Shown here: piece after piece, positions 31,242-39,788 of the stretch
Layout of the letters: each line of letters starts with the position of its first letter
How positions within the stretch are numbered: position 1 is the stretch's first letter
DNA from: Cupriavidus alkaliphilus
GTDB taxonomy: Bacteria; Pseudomonadota; Gammaproteobacteria; Burkholderiales; Burkholderiaceae
Direction of reading: 5' to 3'
NCBI RefSeq assembly: GCF_900094595.1
Contig: NZ_FMAD01000003.1
Location: 186,001-250,000 of the forward strand
Length of the DNA: 64,000 nucleotides
Made by a program: the position numbers and the translations under genes
Notes under the pieces: model-generated
Seen by the model: the letters and a program-made list of their open reading frames with translations, nothing else
What the model was told of the DNA's origin: nothing
Database searches by the model: none

Positions 31242-32123
31242 CTACGCGGCGCGGTCAGCGGCCTTGTCGGCGAGGTTGCGCACCAGTACCAGCGACTCGC
31301 CCTGCACCACCACGCGGCCGTCGGCGCCGGTGACCATGCTGGCGAGGTTGACCAGGTCCTTGTCCGCGCGCAGCCGCACGATGCGCACGCGGGCCGTCAG
31401 CGGTTCGTCCAGCCGGGCCGGCGCGGCCAGCCGCAGCGACTGCTTCATCCAGCCGGTGCCGCGCCCGGGCAGCCGGGTGCCGAGCAGGTCCGAGAACATG
31501 CCGGCCAGCAATGGCAGCGGCACCACGGGCCCGGCGAAACCGCGCGCGCGCGCGAAGTCCGCATCGGCGTGGAACGGGTTGGCATCGCCGGTCAGCGCAA
31601 TGTACTCGTCCAGGTCCGCAGAGGTGAAGGCCCGAGTCGCGGCCGCCTGCTGGCCCGGACGCAGGCCGTACAGGGCCGCGTCGCCGTCCTGCGCAACCGG
31701 GTCGGCTCCGGCTGACTGGCCAGCCAGTGCGGCAGGACCCGCGTCCGCCAGCCAGCGCGACTCGCCCACGGCCGTCACCCGCGGTGCCTGGCCGGGCCCG
31801 CCCGCACAGCTCACCGTGGTGGCGTAGGCGGCAAGCCCGGCGGGCGCCGGCTGCGCAGACAGCGCACACTGCACCGCATCGCCAACGAACGCCGGCGCCG
31901 GGAACATCAGCGTCTGCGCGACCGGCAAGGCCGGCCGCGGCAGTTGCCGCGCGCTATGCGCGCACAGCAGCGATAACAGCAACATGCCGTGCGCCACCGT
32001 GGCACCGAAATGCGTGCCACGGGCAAAGGCCGGATCGCAGTGGATCGGGTTGTCGTCGCGCGACAGCGCGGCGAAGCGGTCGAAATCGCGCTGCGACAGC
32101 ACGCGCGGCGGGTCGTCGTGCAT
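31242..32123 (-). CDS. tandem MaoC/hot-dog (R)-enoyl-CoA hydratase-like protein
   Basis: 293 residues with two hot-dog halves. Each carries the hydratase-2 pattern: SRDDNPIHCD...GTHFGATVAHGML near residue 21 and TGDANPFHAD...ARGFAGPVVP in the second half, supplying Asp and His of the R-hydratase site. Such proteins hydrate trans-2-enoyl-CoA to (R)-3-hydroxyacyl-CoA or the reverse. Its ATG overlaps by one base the stop of the 3HB-oligomer hydrolase gene, so the two are coupled, consistent with 3-hydroxyacid metabolism. Confidence 0.82.
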   Translation of the reverse strand: MHDDPPRVLSQRDFDRFAALSRDDNPIHCDPAFARGTHFGATVAHGMLLLSLLCAHSARQLPRPALPVAQTLMFPAPAFVGDAVQCALSAQPAPAGLAAYATTVSCAGGPGQAPRVTAVGESRWLADAGPAALAGQSAGADPVAQDGDAALYGLRPGQQAAATRAFTSADLDEYIALTGDANPFHADADFARARGFAGPVVPLPLLAGMFSDLLGTRLPGRGTGWMKQSLRLAAPARLDEPLTARVRIVRLRADKDLVNLASMVTGADGRVVVQGESLVLVRNLADKAADRAA

Positions 32124-34276
32124 CAGTCGGGCACCTGTACGGTATTGGCGTTGACGGTGATGGCGTTGCCGGGCGCCGGCGTGGCGGCGAACGGCGGCAC
32201 GTTGGACGGCAACAGCGCCGGCGCCGGGGTGTTGAGGGTGCCGCCGCGTGGCGTGGTCCGCACCACCTGCGAGGGCGGCAGCGCCTTGCCGGCGGTCAGG
32301 TTGTCGTAGACCGCGTCGAGGGCCCGGTTCAGGTAGACGTGCAGCGGCACATAGCGGTTGCTGTAGCCCGGCACCAGGCCGATGAAGGCATCGAAGTGCT
32401 GGGCGTTCTCAACTTCCACGTAGGACAGCTTGCTGGTCACGCCTTCCTGCTGGCGGTTCAGGCCCAGGTAGGGGCGCGAGGTATGGTTGACCGGCAGCAG
32501 CGCGTCGCTGCGCCCATGCACGATCAGCGCCGGCTTGCCGCGCAAATTGCCATTGCGCAGTGTCAGCGCCTGGCCGGCCTGCAATGCAAGCGCCGCCGCA
32601 TCGGAGCCGGTCAGCAGGTTGCGCAGGCAGCTGGCGCCGTCGTAGTTGAGGTCGGCGCGCTGGGTCGAGGCGGACACGGACGGCAGGTTCAGGTAGGGCC
32701 CGTGCTGCGGATCGCGGTCGTTGATCAGCTGGACCGGCGCCTGCGGCGGAATGCCGTTGCCGGTTGCATACATCGACGCCAGCGCGGCCGGCGCGATCGC
32801 GGCGGGCTTCAGGTCGGTCAGCGTGGCGGCAAAGCTGTAGCCGCACAAGCGGTCGGTCACGCTGGCCTGCGCATAGGCGTTGGCGTAGGTGACCGAGATC
32901 GCGGCCGCTACGTCGAACGCGGCCAGCGACGGGTGCAGGTCATCCGATTCCGCTTCCCAGCCGGCGGCACGCAGCGCCTGCAGCGCGCTGGCGCTCTGCA
33001 GGTCGGTGTTGGCGCCGGTGACCAGCCCTTTCTCGGCCAGCGTCTGGCAGCGCGCGGCGAAGAACGGCGCCATGGTCGGGTTGGTGTAGAACGGCGCCTG
33101 CGCCAGCGCGGTGGCACGCCCGGCGCAGTGCTGCAGCAGGTTGGCGGTGGTGGTGTAGTCGTACAGCGTCAGGCCCGAAGCCGCCACCTGTGCCGCGCCG
33201 CGACGCACCACGATGCCGGTATTGGGCGGCATGTTCAGGTTGGGCTCGGCCACCGCGACGCCGTCGATCAGGCCGCCGGCATCCTGCTCCGCGGCCGCCA
33301 CGGCGGCACCGCCGCCATTGGACACGCTCGATGCGATTACCAGTACCTGGTCCTGGCCCAGCGTGCGCTGGCGCGTGCCGTTGGCCGACACGGCGCCGAA
33401 GCGGTCATTGATGGCCCACAGCGCGAACTCCACCGCCTGCAGCGTGAACCTGCCCCAGTCCTTCTCCGGGTTGCGCTGCGAGTGCGCGTGCTTGAACGCA
33501 AGCCGGTGCGGGTTGGCGGCGGTAAATTCCGCCAGCGAGGTGGCGCCGGCCGGCGCAGCAAAGTGCGCGTTCTTGCCGGCGGCAGCGCGCGTGATGCGGG
33601 TGCCGTCGATCAGCGGCACCGTGTCGGTATCCAGGTCATGCGGCGCGGCGCCGGTGCCCTTGTCGGTATAGGCCACCGCGCAGCCGCGCTTCAGGCCCCA
33701 TTCGCCGGTGCCGATGGCGCCATACACGCCGCGCGAGCCCGACGAGGTCGCGGTGATCAGGCACGGCCTGGCGGGGTTGAACGTGCTCGGTATCTGCACC
33801 AGCATGGTCACGTTCTGCTGGCCCGAGCCGTCGTCCGAGTACGCCACGTACTCGACGCCCGCGACCTTGCCTTCCGACGCCGTGACATTGCCCTGCGCGT
33901 CGACGTTGGGCCCATAGAGCGAGCCATAGCCGCCGCCGGCGCTGGTATCGACAATGGCGCGATAGTTGGTATAGATCGCATAGCGCCGCAGCTCCGCCGC
34001 GGTCGGTGCGGCCGGGTTGAGCGGCAGTGGTGCCGTGCTGCTCGCCAGACCGTCCTTGCCCAGCCCTGCGGTCAGCAGGTCGTCGGTGGCGCCGTCGTAG
34101 CTGTTGGTGGTAACCGCGCCGATATAGGCGGGCTTGGTATTGGGGTTGCCGCCGTTGCCGTTGCTGTTGCCGTTGTCATCGCTGGAGCCGCAAGCGGCCA
34201 GCATCGATGCGGCCGCCGCCAGCGCCGTGAGCCTGAGGCCGCGGTGCCGCCGCGGCAAATGCTGAGTGGATTGCAT
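32123..34276 (-). CDS. D-(-)-3-hydroxybutyrate oligomer hydrolase
   Basis: 717 residues. The N-terminus is a lipoprotein signal (RRHRGLRLTALAAAAS, lipobox LAAC with Cys29) followed by a Gly/Asn/Ser-rich linker. A serine-hydrolase nucleophile motif SVSNGGG lies at 317-323 (Ser319). The length and sequence style match the PhaY-type hydrolases of Cupriavidus, which split short 3-hydroxybutyrate oligomers released from polyhydroxybutyrate. The lipobox suggests surface or periplasmic anchoring, although a homologue has been treated as intracellular, so location is uncertain. It is followed at once by the MaoC gene. Confidence 0.85.
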   Translation of the reverse strand: MQSTQHLPRRHRGLRLTALAAAASMLAACGSSDDNGNSNGNGGNPNTKPAYIGAVTTNSYDGATDDLLTAGLGKDGLASSTAPLPLNPAAPTAAELRRYAIYTNYRAIVDTSAGGGYGSLYGPNVDAQGNVTASEGKVAGVEYVAYSDDGSGQQNVTMLVQIPSTFNPARPCLITATSSGSRGVYGAIGTGEWGLKRGCAVAYTDKGTGAAPHDLDTDTVPLIDGTRITRAAAGKNAHFAAPAGATSLAEFTAANPHRLAFKHAHSQRNPEKDWGRFTLQAVEFALWAINDRFGAVSANGTRQRTLGQDQVLVIASSVSNGGGAAVAAAEQDAGGLIDGVAVAEPNLNMPPNTGIVVRRGAAQVAASGLTLYDYTTTANLLQHCAGRATALAQAPFYTNPTMAPFFAARCQTLAEKGLVTGANTDLQSASALQALRAAGWEAESDDLHPSLAAFDVAAAISVTYANAYAQASVTDRLCGYSFAATLTDLKPAAIAPAALASMYATGNGIPPQAPVQLINDRDPQHGPYLNLPSVSASTQRADLNYDGASCLRNLLTGSDAAALALQAGQALTLRNGNLRGKPALIVHGRSDALLPVNHTSRPYLGLNRQQEGVTSKLSYVEVENAQHFDAFIGLVPGYSNRYVPLHVYLNRALDAVYDNLTAGKALPPSQVVRTTPRGGTLNTPAPALLPSNVPPFAATPAPGNAITVNANTVQVPD

Positions 34277-34331
34277 GTCAACCTCCTTCTGTCGCCCCGC
34301 CTCGGGGCCGTCGAGACATACGTCGATGGAA

Positions 34332-34358
34332 GACTGCGAAAACTGCGAAGACTGCGAC
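34332..34358. repeat. three tandem 9-bp units upstream of the 3HB-oligomer hydrolase
   Basis: GACTGCGAA, AACTGCGAA, GACTGCGAC stand head to tail between the hydrolase start and the acyl-CoA ligase stop. They may be regulator half-sites or a small slippage repeat. Their position, 56 bases before the ATG, would be in the leader or promoter. Confidence 0.4.
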
Positions 34359-34404
34359 CGCGAACAACGGATACAACATCAAACCACGGCAACCGGTGCG
34401 CACC

Positions 34405-35958
34405 TCAGCCGCTGTTGCCGGCAAGGCCCGCACGCAGCTTGTGCTTTTCCACCTTGCCGGACGGCGTGCGTGGCAACGTCTCGAGAAAGCGCACCTGGCG
34501 CGGCACCTTGTAGCCGGCCAGGTGCGCCTTGCAGTGGGCGATCACGGCATCGGTGTCCAGCGCCGCACCGGGGCGCAGCACCACCAGCGCCATGCCGACC
34601 TCGCCCCAGCGCGGGTCCGGCGTGCCGATCACCGCGGCCTCGGCCACGCCCGGCAGCTGGAACAGCACGTTCTCGACCTCGGCCGGATAGATGTTCTCGC
34701 CGCCCGAGATAAACATGTCCTTGGCCCGGTCGACGATGTAGTAGTCGCCGTCCTCGTCGCAATAGGCGATGTCGCCGGAATGCAGCCAGCCGTCGCGCAG
34801 CGCCTGCGCGGTGGCCTCGGGCAGGTTCCAGTAGCCCGGCGTCACGCCCGGCCCCTTGATCAGCAATTCGCCGCGCTCGCCGGGGCCTGCGTCGACGCCG
34901 AGCGGATTGACGATGCGGGTCAGCATCGACCCCACCGGCTTGCCGATGCTGCCGAGCTTGCGGCGCGCGGTGTCCTCGTCGCAAACGAAGACCGTGGGAC
35001 CGGTCTCGGTCATGCCGAAGCCGAAGCGGATGGTCACGCCCTTGGCCAGGTAGGCTTCGAGCAACGGCCGGGGCACCGGCGAGCCGCCCGCCGCCATGTT
35101 GCGCACGCCTGACAGATCCGTTCGTGCGAAGCGCGGATGCTGGCTCAGGAACAGGTACACCGCCGGCACGGCGAAGAACATGGAGATGCCCTCGCCGCTG
35201 CCGCGGTCGAGCCGGGCCAGGACCGCCTGCGGCTCGAACTGCCGCATGATGTGTACGGTGCCGCCGGCGTGCAGCACCGGGTTGGCATACAGGTTCAGCC
35301 CCCCGGTATGGAAGAACGGCAGCACGTTGAGGAACACGTCGTCGCGCGTGATCTGGTTCGCCAGCATCGCGTTGACGGCGTTGAAGAACACCATGCCGTA
35401 GGTCTGGATCACGCCCTTGGGCTTGCCGGTGGTGCCTGAGGTGTACAGCAGGTGCCAGATTTCGTTCTCGTCGCGGCACGGCATCTCGATGATGCGTCCG
35501 GACGCGGCATCGAGCACGGCTTCATACTCGGTCCAGCCGCCGGGCACGTCGGCGGCTTCGTCATCGGCCAGGTGCAACACCGCGCGCAGCGGCACCGCAC
35601 TGGCCAGCTCCGCCGCCACGCCGAGGAAGCCGTCGCCCGCCACCAGCACGTGCGGCGTGCAGTCGTGCAGGATCGGCAGCAGTTCGGCCGCGGGCAAGCG
35701 CCAGTTCAGGCACACCATCACCATGCCGGCCTTGGCGCAGCCATACAGCATCTCGAGATAGTCGGAGCTGTTGTGCGCCAGCACCGCCACGCGCGAGCCC
35801 GGTGCCAGGCGCAGATGGTCGCGCAGGTATTCGGCGAAACGGCTGGCACGCTCGTCGGCATGGCGATAGGTCACGTGGCGGCCGCTCTCGACGTCCACCA
35901 GCGCGACCTTGTCGGGGAAATGCTGCGCGTTCCGGTGCAGCCAGTCGATCACGTACAT
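34405..35958 (-). CDS. acyl-CoA ligase (AMP-forming)
   Basis: 517 residues with all core motifs of the ANL family: LLYTSGTTGKPKGV (P-loop-like), GFGMTETGP, YYIVDRAKDMFISGGENIYPAEVE (hinge and adenylate binding) and the C-terminal catalytic Lys in RTPSGKVEKHKLR. It activates a carboxylic acid through acyl-AMP to acyl-CoA. The chain length cannot be told. It lies 14 bases after livM, so it belongs to the transporter operon and probably activates the imported acid. Confidence 0.9.
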   Translation of the reverse strand: MYVIDWLHRNAQHFPDKVALVDVESGRHVTYRHADERASRFAEYLRDHLRLAPGSRVAVLAHNSSDYLEMLYGCAKAGMVMVCLNWRLPAAELLPILHDCTPHVLVAGDGFLGVAAELASAVPLRAVLHLADDEAADVPGGWTEYEAVLDAASGRIIEMPCRDENEIWHLLYTSGTTGKPKGVIQTYGMVFFNAVNAMLANQITRDDVFLNVLPFFHTGGLNLYANPVLHAGGTVHIMRQFEPQAVLARLDRGSGEGISMFFAVPAVYLFLSQHPRFARTDLSGVRNMAAGGSPVPRPLLEAYLAKGVTIRFGFGMTETGPTVFVCDEDTARRKLGSIGKPVGSMLTRIVNPLGVDAGPGERGELLIKGPGVTPGYWNLPEATAQALRDGWLHSGDIAYCDEDGDYYIVDRAKDMFISGGENIYPAEVENVLFQLPGVAEAAVIGTPDPRWGEVGMALVVLRPGAALDTDAVIAHCKAHLAGYKVPRQVRFLETLPRTPSGKVEKHKLRAGLAGNSG

Positions 35959-35972
35959 GGGCTAGCCTCCGC

Positions 35973-37049
35973 TCAGCTGGCGATGTCGTGGACCGGTCCG
36001 CTGCCACGCAGCCGGCCCACCACGCCCTGCGGGAAATAATAGACGCTCAGCACGAACAGCAGGCCCAGCCACAGCAGCCAGCGGTCCGGATGCAGCAGCG
36101 CCGACAGCAGCGGCAGCGCGGCGGTGCCGTCGCTGGCCAGCTTCATCACGTCCTGCAGGTAGGTCTGCGCCAGCAGGAACAGCACGGTGCCGATCACCGC
36201 GCCATAGAGCGTGCCCATGCCGCCGATCACCACGATCAGCAGGATGTCGACCATGATCTCGAACGACAGCGAGGTGTCGGGTCCGTTGTAGCGCAACCAG
36301 ACTGCCATCAGCACGCCCGCCAGCGTTGCGAACATCGCCGACAGCACCGTCGACACCGTGCGGTAGACCACGGTACGGTAGCCGATCGCCTCGGCACGGA
36401 AGTCGTTCTCGCGGATCGCCTGCAGCACCCGGCCGAACGGCGAGTTGACGATGCGCAGCAGCGCCAGGAACAGCACCAGCGCGCCGGCGAACACCAGGTA
36501 ATAGCTGAGCAGCTTGCCGCTCAGCGGCACGCCCAGCCATTCGGCGTCGCCCAGCGTAAAGCCGGGGCGCAGCACCTCGGGCACCTTGAAGGTCAGTCCG
36601 TCCTCGCCGCCGGTCCACTCCGACAGCTGCGAGACCAGCGTGGCGAAGGCGGTGGCCACCGCCAGCGTGATCATGGCAAAGAAGATCGCCCGCACCCGCA
36701 GCGAGAACAAGCCGATCAGGAAGGCCAGCAGCGCCGACACCGCCAGCGCGCCCGCCGTGCCGGCCAGCAATGCCCCCCAGCCGGGCTCCATGCGCGACAT
36801 GGCGATGGCCACGCCATAGCCGCCGATGCCGAAGAACATGGTGTGGGCAAACGAGACAATGCCGGTATAGCCCAGCAGCAAATCGTAGCTGGCCACCAGC
36901 ACCACGAAGATGCAGATCTTGGCCGCCATGTTGAGCGCGCGCGCGCCGGGGAACGCAAACGGCGCGCACGCCAGCGCAACCAGGATCAGCAGCAGCAGCG
37001 CCGCCAGCACGCGGCTGCGCGGCAGGTCGCCGGAAAGAAGTCGAATCAT
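35973..37049 (-). CDS. Liv-type ABC transporter permease (LivM family)
   Basis: 358 residues, about ten helices, with the LivM signature SYDLLLGYTGIVSFAHTMFFGIGGYG near residues 55-80 and the EAA-like loop SPFGRVLQAIRENDFRAEAIGY. It starts 11 bases after the LivH-family gene. It probably carries an acid or amino acid for the downstream CoA ligase rather than leucine itself. Confidence 0.9.
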   Translation of the reverse strand: MIRLLSGDLPRSRVLAALLLLILVALACAPFAFPGARALNMAAKICIFVVLVASYDLLLGYTGIVSFAHTMFFGIGGYGVAIAMSRMEPGWGALLAGTAGALAVSALLAFLIGLFSLRVRAIFFAMITLAVATAFATLVSQLSEWTGGEDGLTFKVPEVLRPGFTLGDAEWLGVPLSGKLLSYYLVFAGALVLFLALLRIVNSPFGRVLQAIRENDFRAEAIGYRTVVYRTVSTVLSAMFATLAGVLMAVWLRYNGPDTSLSFEIMVDILLIVVIGGMGTLYGAVIGTVLFLLAQTYLQDVMKLASDGTAALPLLSALLHPDRWLLWLGLLFVLSVYYFPQGVVGRLRGSGPVHDIAS

Positions 37050-37060
37050 CGTCGTTGCCC

Positions 37061-38089
37061 TCAGCGCCGTGCCACCGGGAACAGCCCTTGCGGGCGCCAC
37101 AGCAGGATCAGCATCATCAGCAGGATGTTGGAGAACAGCGCCACCTTGGGGAACAGGAAGCCGGTGTAGTTGGCCATCAGCCCCACCAGCAGTGCGCCGA
37201 CGAAACAGCCGGTGGTGGACCCGAGCCCGCCGATGATGATCACGATGAAGATCAGCACATTGACCTGCGCGCCGATCGCCGCCGTGATGTTCTGCTGGTA
37301 CAGCCCCCACAGCACGCCGCCAAGCCCGGCCAGCGCCGCCCCCGCGACGAATACGCCGATAAACAGGCGGCGCACCCGGTAGCCCAGCGCCTCGACCATC
37401 TCGCGGTTCTCCACCCCGGCGCGGATCAGCAGGCCGATGCGGGTGCGGTTGAGCAGCAGCAGCATGGCGATGAAGATCACCAGCCCCAGCGCCATCGCGA
37501 TCAGCCGGTACTTCTCGATCGCCGCGTCGCCCAGCAGCACCGCGCCGCGAAAGGTGGTGGGCACCTGCAGCGCGATGGTTTCCGGGCCCCAGATCGCCTT
37601 GATCAGCTGCTCGGCCACGATCATGCCGCCCATCGTGATCAGGATCTGCTTGAGGTGCTGGCCGTAGACCGGACGCACCACCACGCGCTCGAAGAACAGC
37701 CCGACCGCGCCGGCAGCCACCATCGCCGCGGCGATCGCCAGGGCAAAGACCGACAGGTTCAGCGCCAGGCTGTCGGCCTCCACCCAGCCCGCCAGCGGCA
37801 GCAGCACCGAGGCCGCGACATAGGCGCCCAGTGCGATGAAAGCGCCATGGCCAAAGTTGAGCACGTCCATCAGGCCGAACACCAGGGTCAGGCCGGACGA
37901 CACCACGAAGATGATCATGCCCATCGCCAGGCCGGCGATGGTCAGCGTGAGCCACGTGGAGGGGCTGCCGATCAGGGGGAAGGCAAGCAGCATCAGCAGC
38001 GGCGCAAGTGCCAGCGGAGTCCAGTCGAGGCGGACCCTGGGCAGGGCAGCCGCCGCGCCTGCGGCGGGCAAGGTTGTAGAGGTTGTCAT
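37061..38089 (-). CDS. Liv-type ABC transporter permease (LivH family)
   Basis: 342 residues with about eight helices. The family segments GLTLVFGLMDVLNFGHGAFIALGAYVA and TRIGLLIRAGVENREMVEALGY are present. A start further upstream lies in the intergenic hairpin region and is rejected. It pairs with the LivM-family gene. Confidence 0.9.
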   Translation of the reverse strand: MTTSTTLPAAGAAAALPRVRLDWTPLALAPLLMLLAFPLIGSPSTWLTLTIAGLAMGMIIFVVSSGLTLVFGLMDVLNFGHGAFIALGAYVAASVLLPLAGWVEADSLALNLSVFALAIAAAMVAAGAVGLFFERVVVRPVYGQHLKQILITMGGMIVAEQLIKAIWGPETIALQVPTTFRGAVLLGDAAIEKYRLIAMALGLVIFIAMLLLLNRTRIGLLIRAGVENREMVEALGYRVRRLFIGVFVAGAALAGLGGVLWGLYQQNITAAIGAQVNVLIFIVIIIGGLGSTTGCFVGALLVGLMANYTGFLFPKVALFSNILLMMLILLWRPQGLFPVARR

Positions 38090-38150
38090 GTGTCTCGTCC
38101 TGCGCGGCATGGTCTTCTGCCTGCGCTTCTTCCAATCACTGATTGCCGGT

Positions 38151-38176
38151 CCTCTCTCCCGCAAGCGGGAGAGGGG
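38151..38176. repeat. intergenic palindrome between the LivF and LivH genes
   Basis: CTCTCCCG, loop CAAG, CGGGAGAG with flanking C/G pairs forms a stable hairpin. It sits in a 111-base gap that interrupts an otherwise tight operon. Hairpins of this exact kind recur between genes in related genomes as REP-like elements, which I know only in general terms. It may lower expression downstream or protect the upstream mRNA. No T-run follows. Confidence 0.55.
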
Positions 38177-38200
38177 GCCAGCCTGCGCAACTGAAAAGGC

Positions 38201-38941
38201 CTACTGGTGCGCCGCCAGCGATAAACCCAGCAGCCGCTGCTGCAATGCCTCATCCTCCGCCAGCGCCGCCATCGTGCCGGTATGCACGGTGCGGCCATCG
38301 TCCATCACTGCCACCGTATCGCCCACCGACTTCGCCATATGGAAGTTCTGCTCCACCAGCAGGATCGACACCTCGGTCTGCTTCAGCTCGCGGAACACAT
38401 GGATCATGTTCTGGATGATCGCCGGCGCCAGCCCCTTGGTCGGCTCGTCGACGATCAGCAGCTGGCGCGGCTCGATGATGGCGCGCGCCACCGACAGCAT
38501 CTGCTTCTGCCCGCCCGACAGCACGCCGGCGCGCTGGTGCCAGAACGTCTTCAGCGCCGGGAACATGCGGAACACCCAGTCCAGCCGGCGTTCGTCGATG
38601 GCGCCGGTGCGGGCGGCGAGGCGCATGTTCTCGGCCACGCTCAGGTCGGAGAACACGCTCATGTTCTCGGGCACGTAGGCAATGCCGGCCTGCGCGATCG
38701 CCGGCGTGCTGTGGCGCGTGATGTCGGCGCCGTTGAACGTGACAGTGCCGGCGCTGGCCTGCCACAGGCCCATGATGGTGCGCAGCGTGGTGGTCTTGCC
38801 GGCGCCGTTGCGCCCCAGCAGCATGGTCACGCCGCCGCGCGGCACCGCGAAGCTGACGCCATGCAGGATGTGGTACGGGCCGATATGGGTCTGCACGTCC
38901 TGCAGCTGCAGGATCGGCTCTGCCGTGGTCAAGTCAGCCAT
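38201..38941 (-). CDS. Liv-type ABC transporter ATPase (LivF family)
   Basis: 246 residues: Walker A GRNGAGKT (43-50), signature LSGGQKQML, Walker B LLIVDEPTKGLAP. The start overlaps the stop of the LivG-family gene by 8 bases. Works as one of two ATPases of the operon's importer. Confidence 0.93.
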   Translation of the reverse strand: MADLTTAEPILQLQDVQTHIGPYHILHGVSFAVPRGGVTMLLGRNGAGKTTTLRTIMGLWQASAGTVTFNGADITRHSTPAIAQAGIAYVPENMSVFSDLSVAENMRLAARTGAIDERRLDWVFRMFPALKTFWHQRAGVLSGGQKQMLSVARAIIEPRQLLIVDEPTKGLAPAIIQNMIHVFRELKQTEVSILLVEQNFHMAKSVGDTVAVMDDGRTVHTGTMAALAEDEALQQRLLGLSLAAHQ

Positions 38942-39788
38942 GGCTGCCCTCCTCTTCCGGCAGGCCCAGGTAGGCCTGCTGCACCACCGGCGATGCGATC
39001 ACCTCGGCCGGGTCGCCATCGGCCACCAGCGTGCCGTTGTGCAGCACGATGATGCGGTCGGCCAGCGAGCGCACCACGTCCATCTTGTGCTCGACCAGCA
39101 GCACGGTCTTGCTGCGGTCCTGGCGGATCTCGCGGATCAGGTCCAGGATCACCGGCACTTCGTCGACGCTCATGCCCGCGGTGGGCTCGTCGAACATGAA
39201 CACGCGCGGCTGCAGCGCGAGCAGGATGCCGACCTCCAGCTTGCGCTGGTCGCCGTGCGGCAGCGATGCCACCGTCAGGTGACGCTTGCCGGCCAGCGCC
39301 ACCCGCTCCAGGATGCCCATGGCCTGCGCCTGCAGCTCGCGGTGGCCCGACCACATCGAGAACAAATCGATGCCGCGCTGCTGCCGCGCCTGCACCGCCA
39401 ACCGCACGTTCTCCAGCACCGACAGCTGCGGGAACAGGCTGGTCAGCTGGAACGCGCGGCCGATGCCACGCCGGGTCTTCCGCGACACCGCCAGGCGCGT
39501 CACGTCCTCGCCGTCGAGCAGGATCTGCCCGGCAGTGGGCGGCAGCTGTCCCGAGATCAGGTTGAAATACGTGGTCTTGCCGGCGCCGTTGGGGCCGACG
39601 ATGCAGGTCAGCTCGCCGGGCCGGAACGCGCACGACACCGCATTGACGGCGACGTGGCCGCCAAAGCGGATGGTGAGCCCGCGCGTTTCCAGCAGCGGCC
39701 GCGCCGCGGACACCGCCGCGCCCGCGGGCTGGCCCGCCGGCTGCGACGGCGCGGGCGCGGTCCTGGCGTAGGAGGCTGGCGCGTCCAT
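38934..39788 (-). CDS. Liv-type ABC transporter ATPase (LivG family)
   Basis: 284 residues with a 30-residue Ala/Pro-rich N-terminal extension, Walker A GPNGAGKT (65-72), Walker B VFMFDEPTAGMS and switch His in VEHKMD. The signature motif is relaxed (ASLPHGDQRKLEVG), as is common in LivG-type ATPases of this kind. Its ATG shares a base with the stop of the binding-protein gene. Confidence 0.92.
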   Translation of the reverse strand: MDAPASYARTAPAPSQPAGQPAGAAVSAARPLLETRGLTIRFGGHVAVNAVSCAFRPGELTCIVGPNGAGKTTYFNLISGQLPPTAGQILLDGEDVTRLAVSRKTRRGIGRAFQLTSLFPQLSVLENVRLAVQARQQRGIDLFSMWSGHRELQAQAMGILERVALAGKRHLTVASLPHGDQRKLEVGILLALQPRVFMFDEPTAGMSVDEVPVILDLIREIRQDRSKTVLLVEHKMDVVRSLADRIIVLHNGTLVADGDPAEVIASPVVQQAYLGLPEEEGSHG

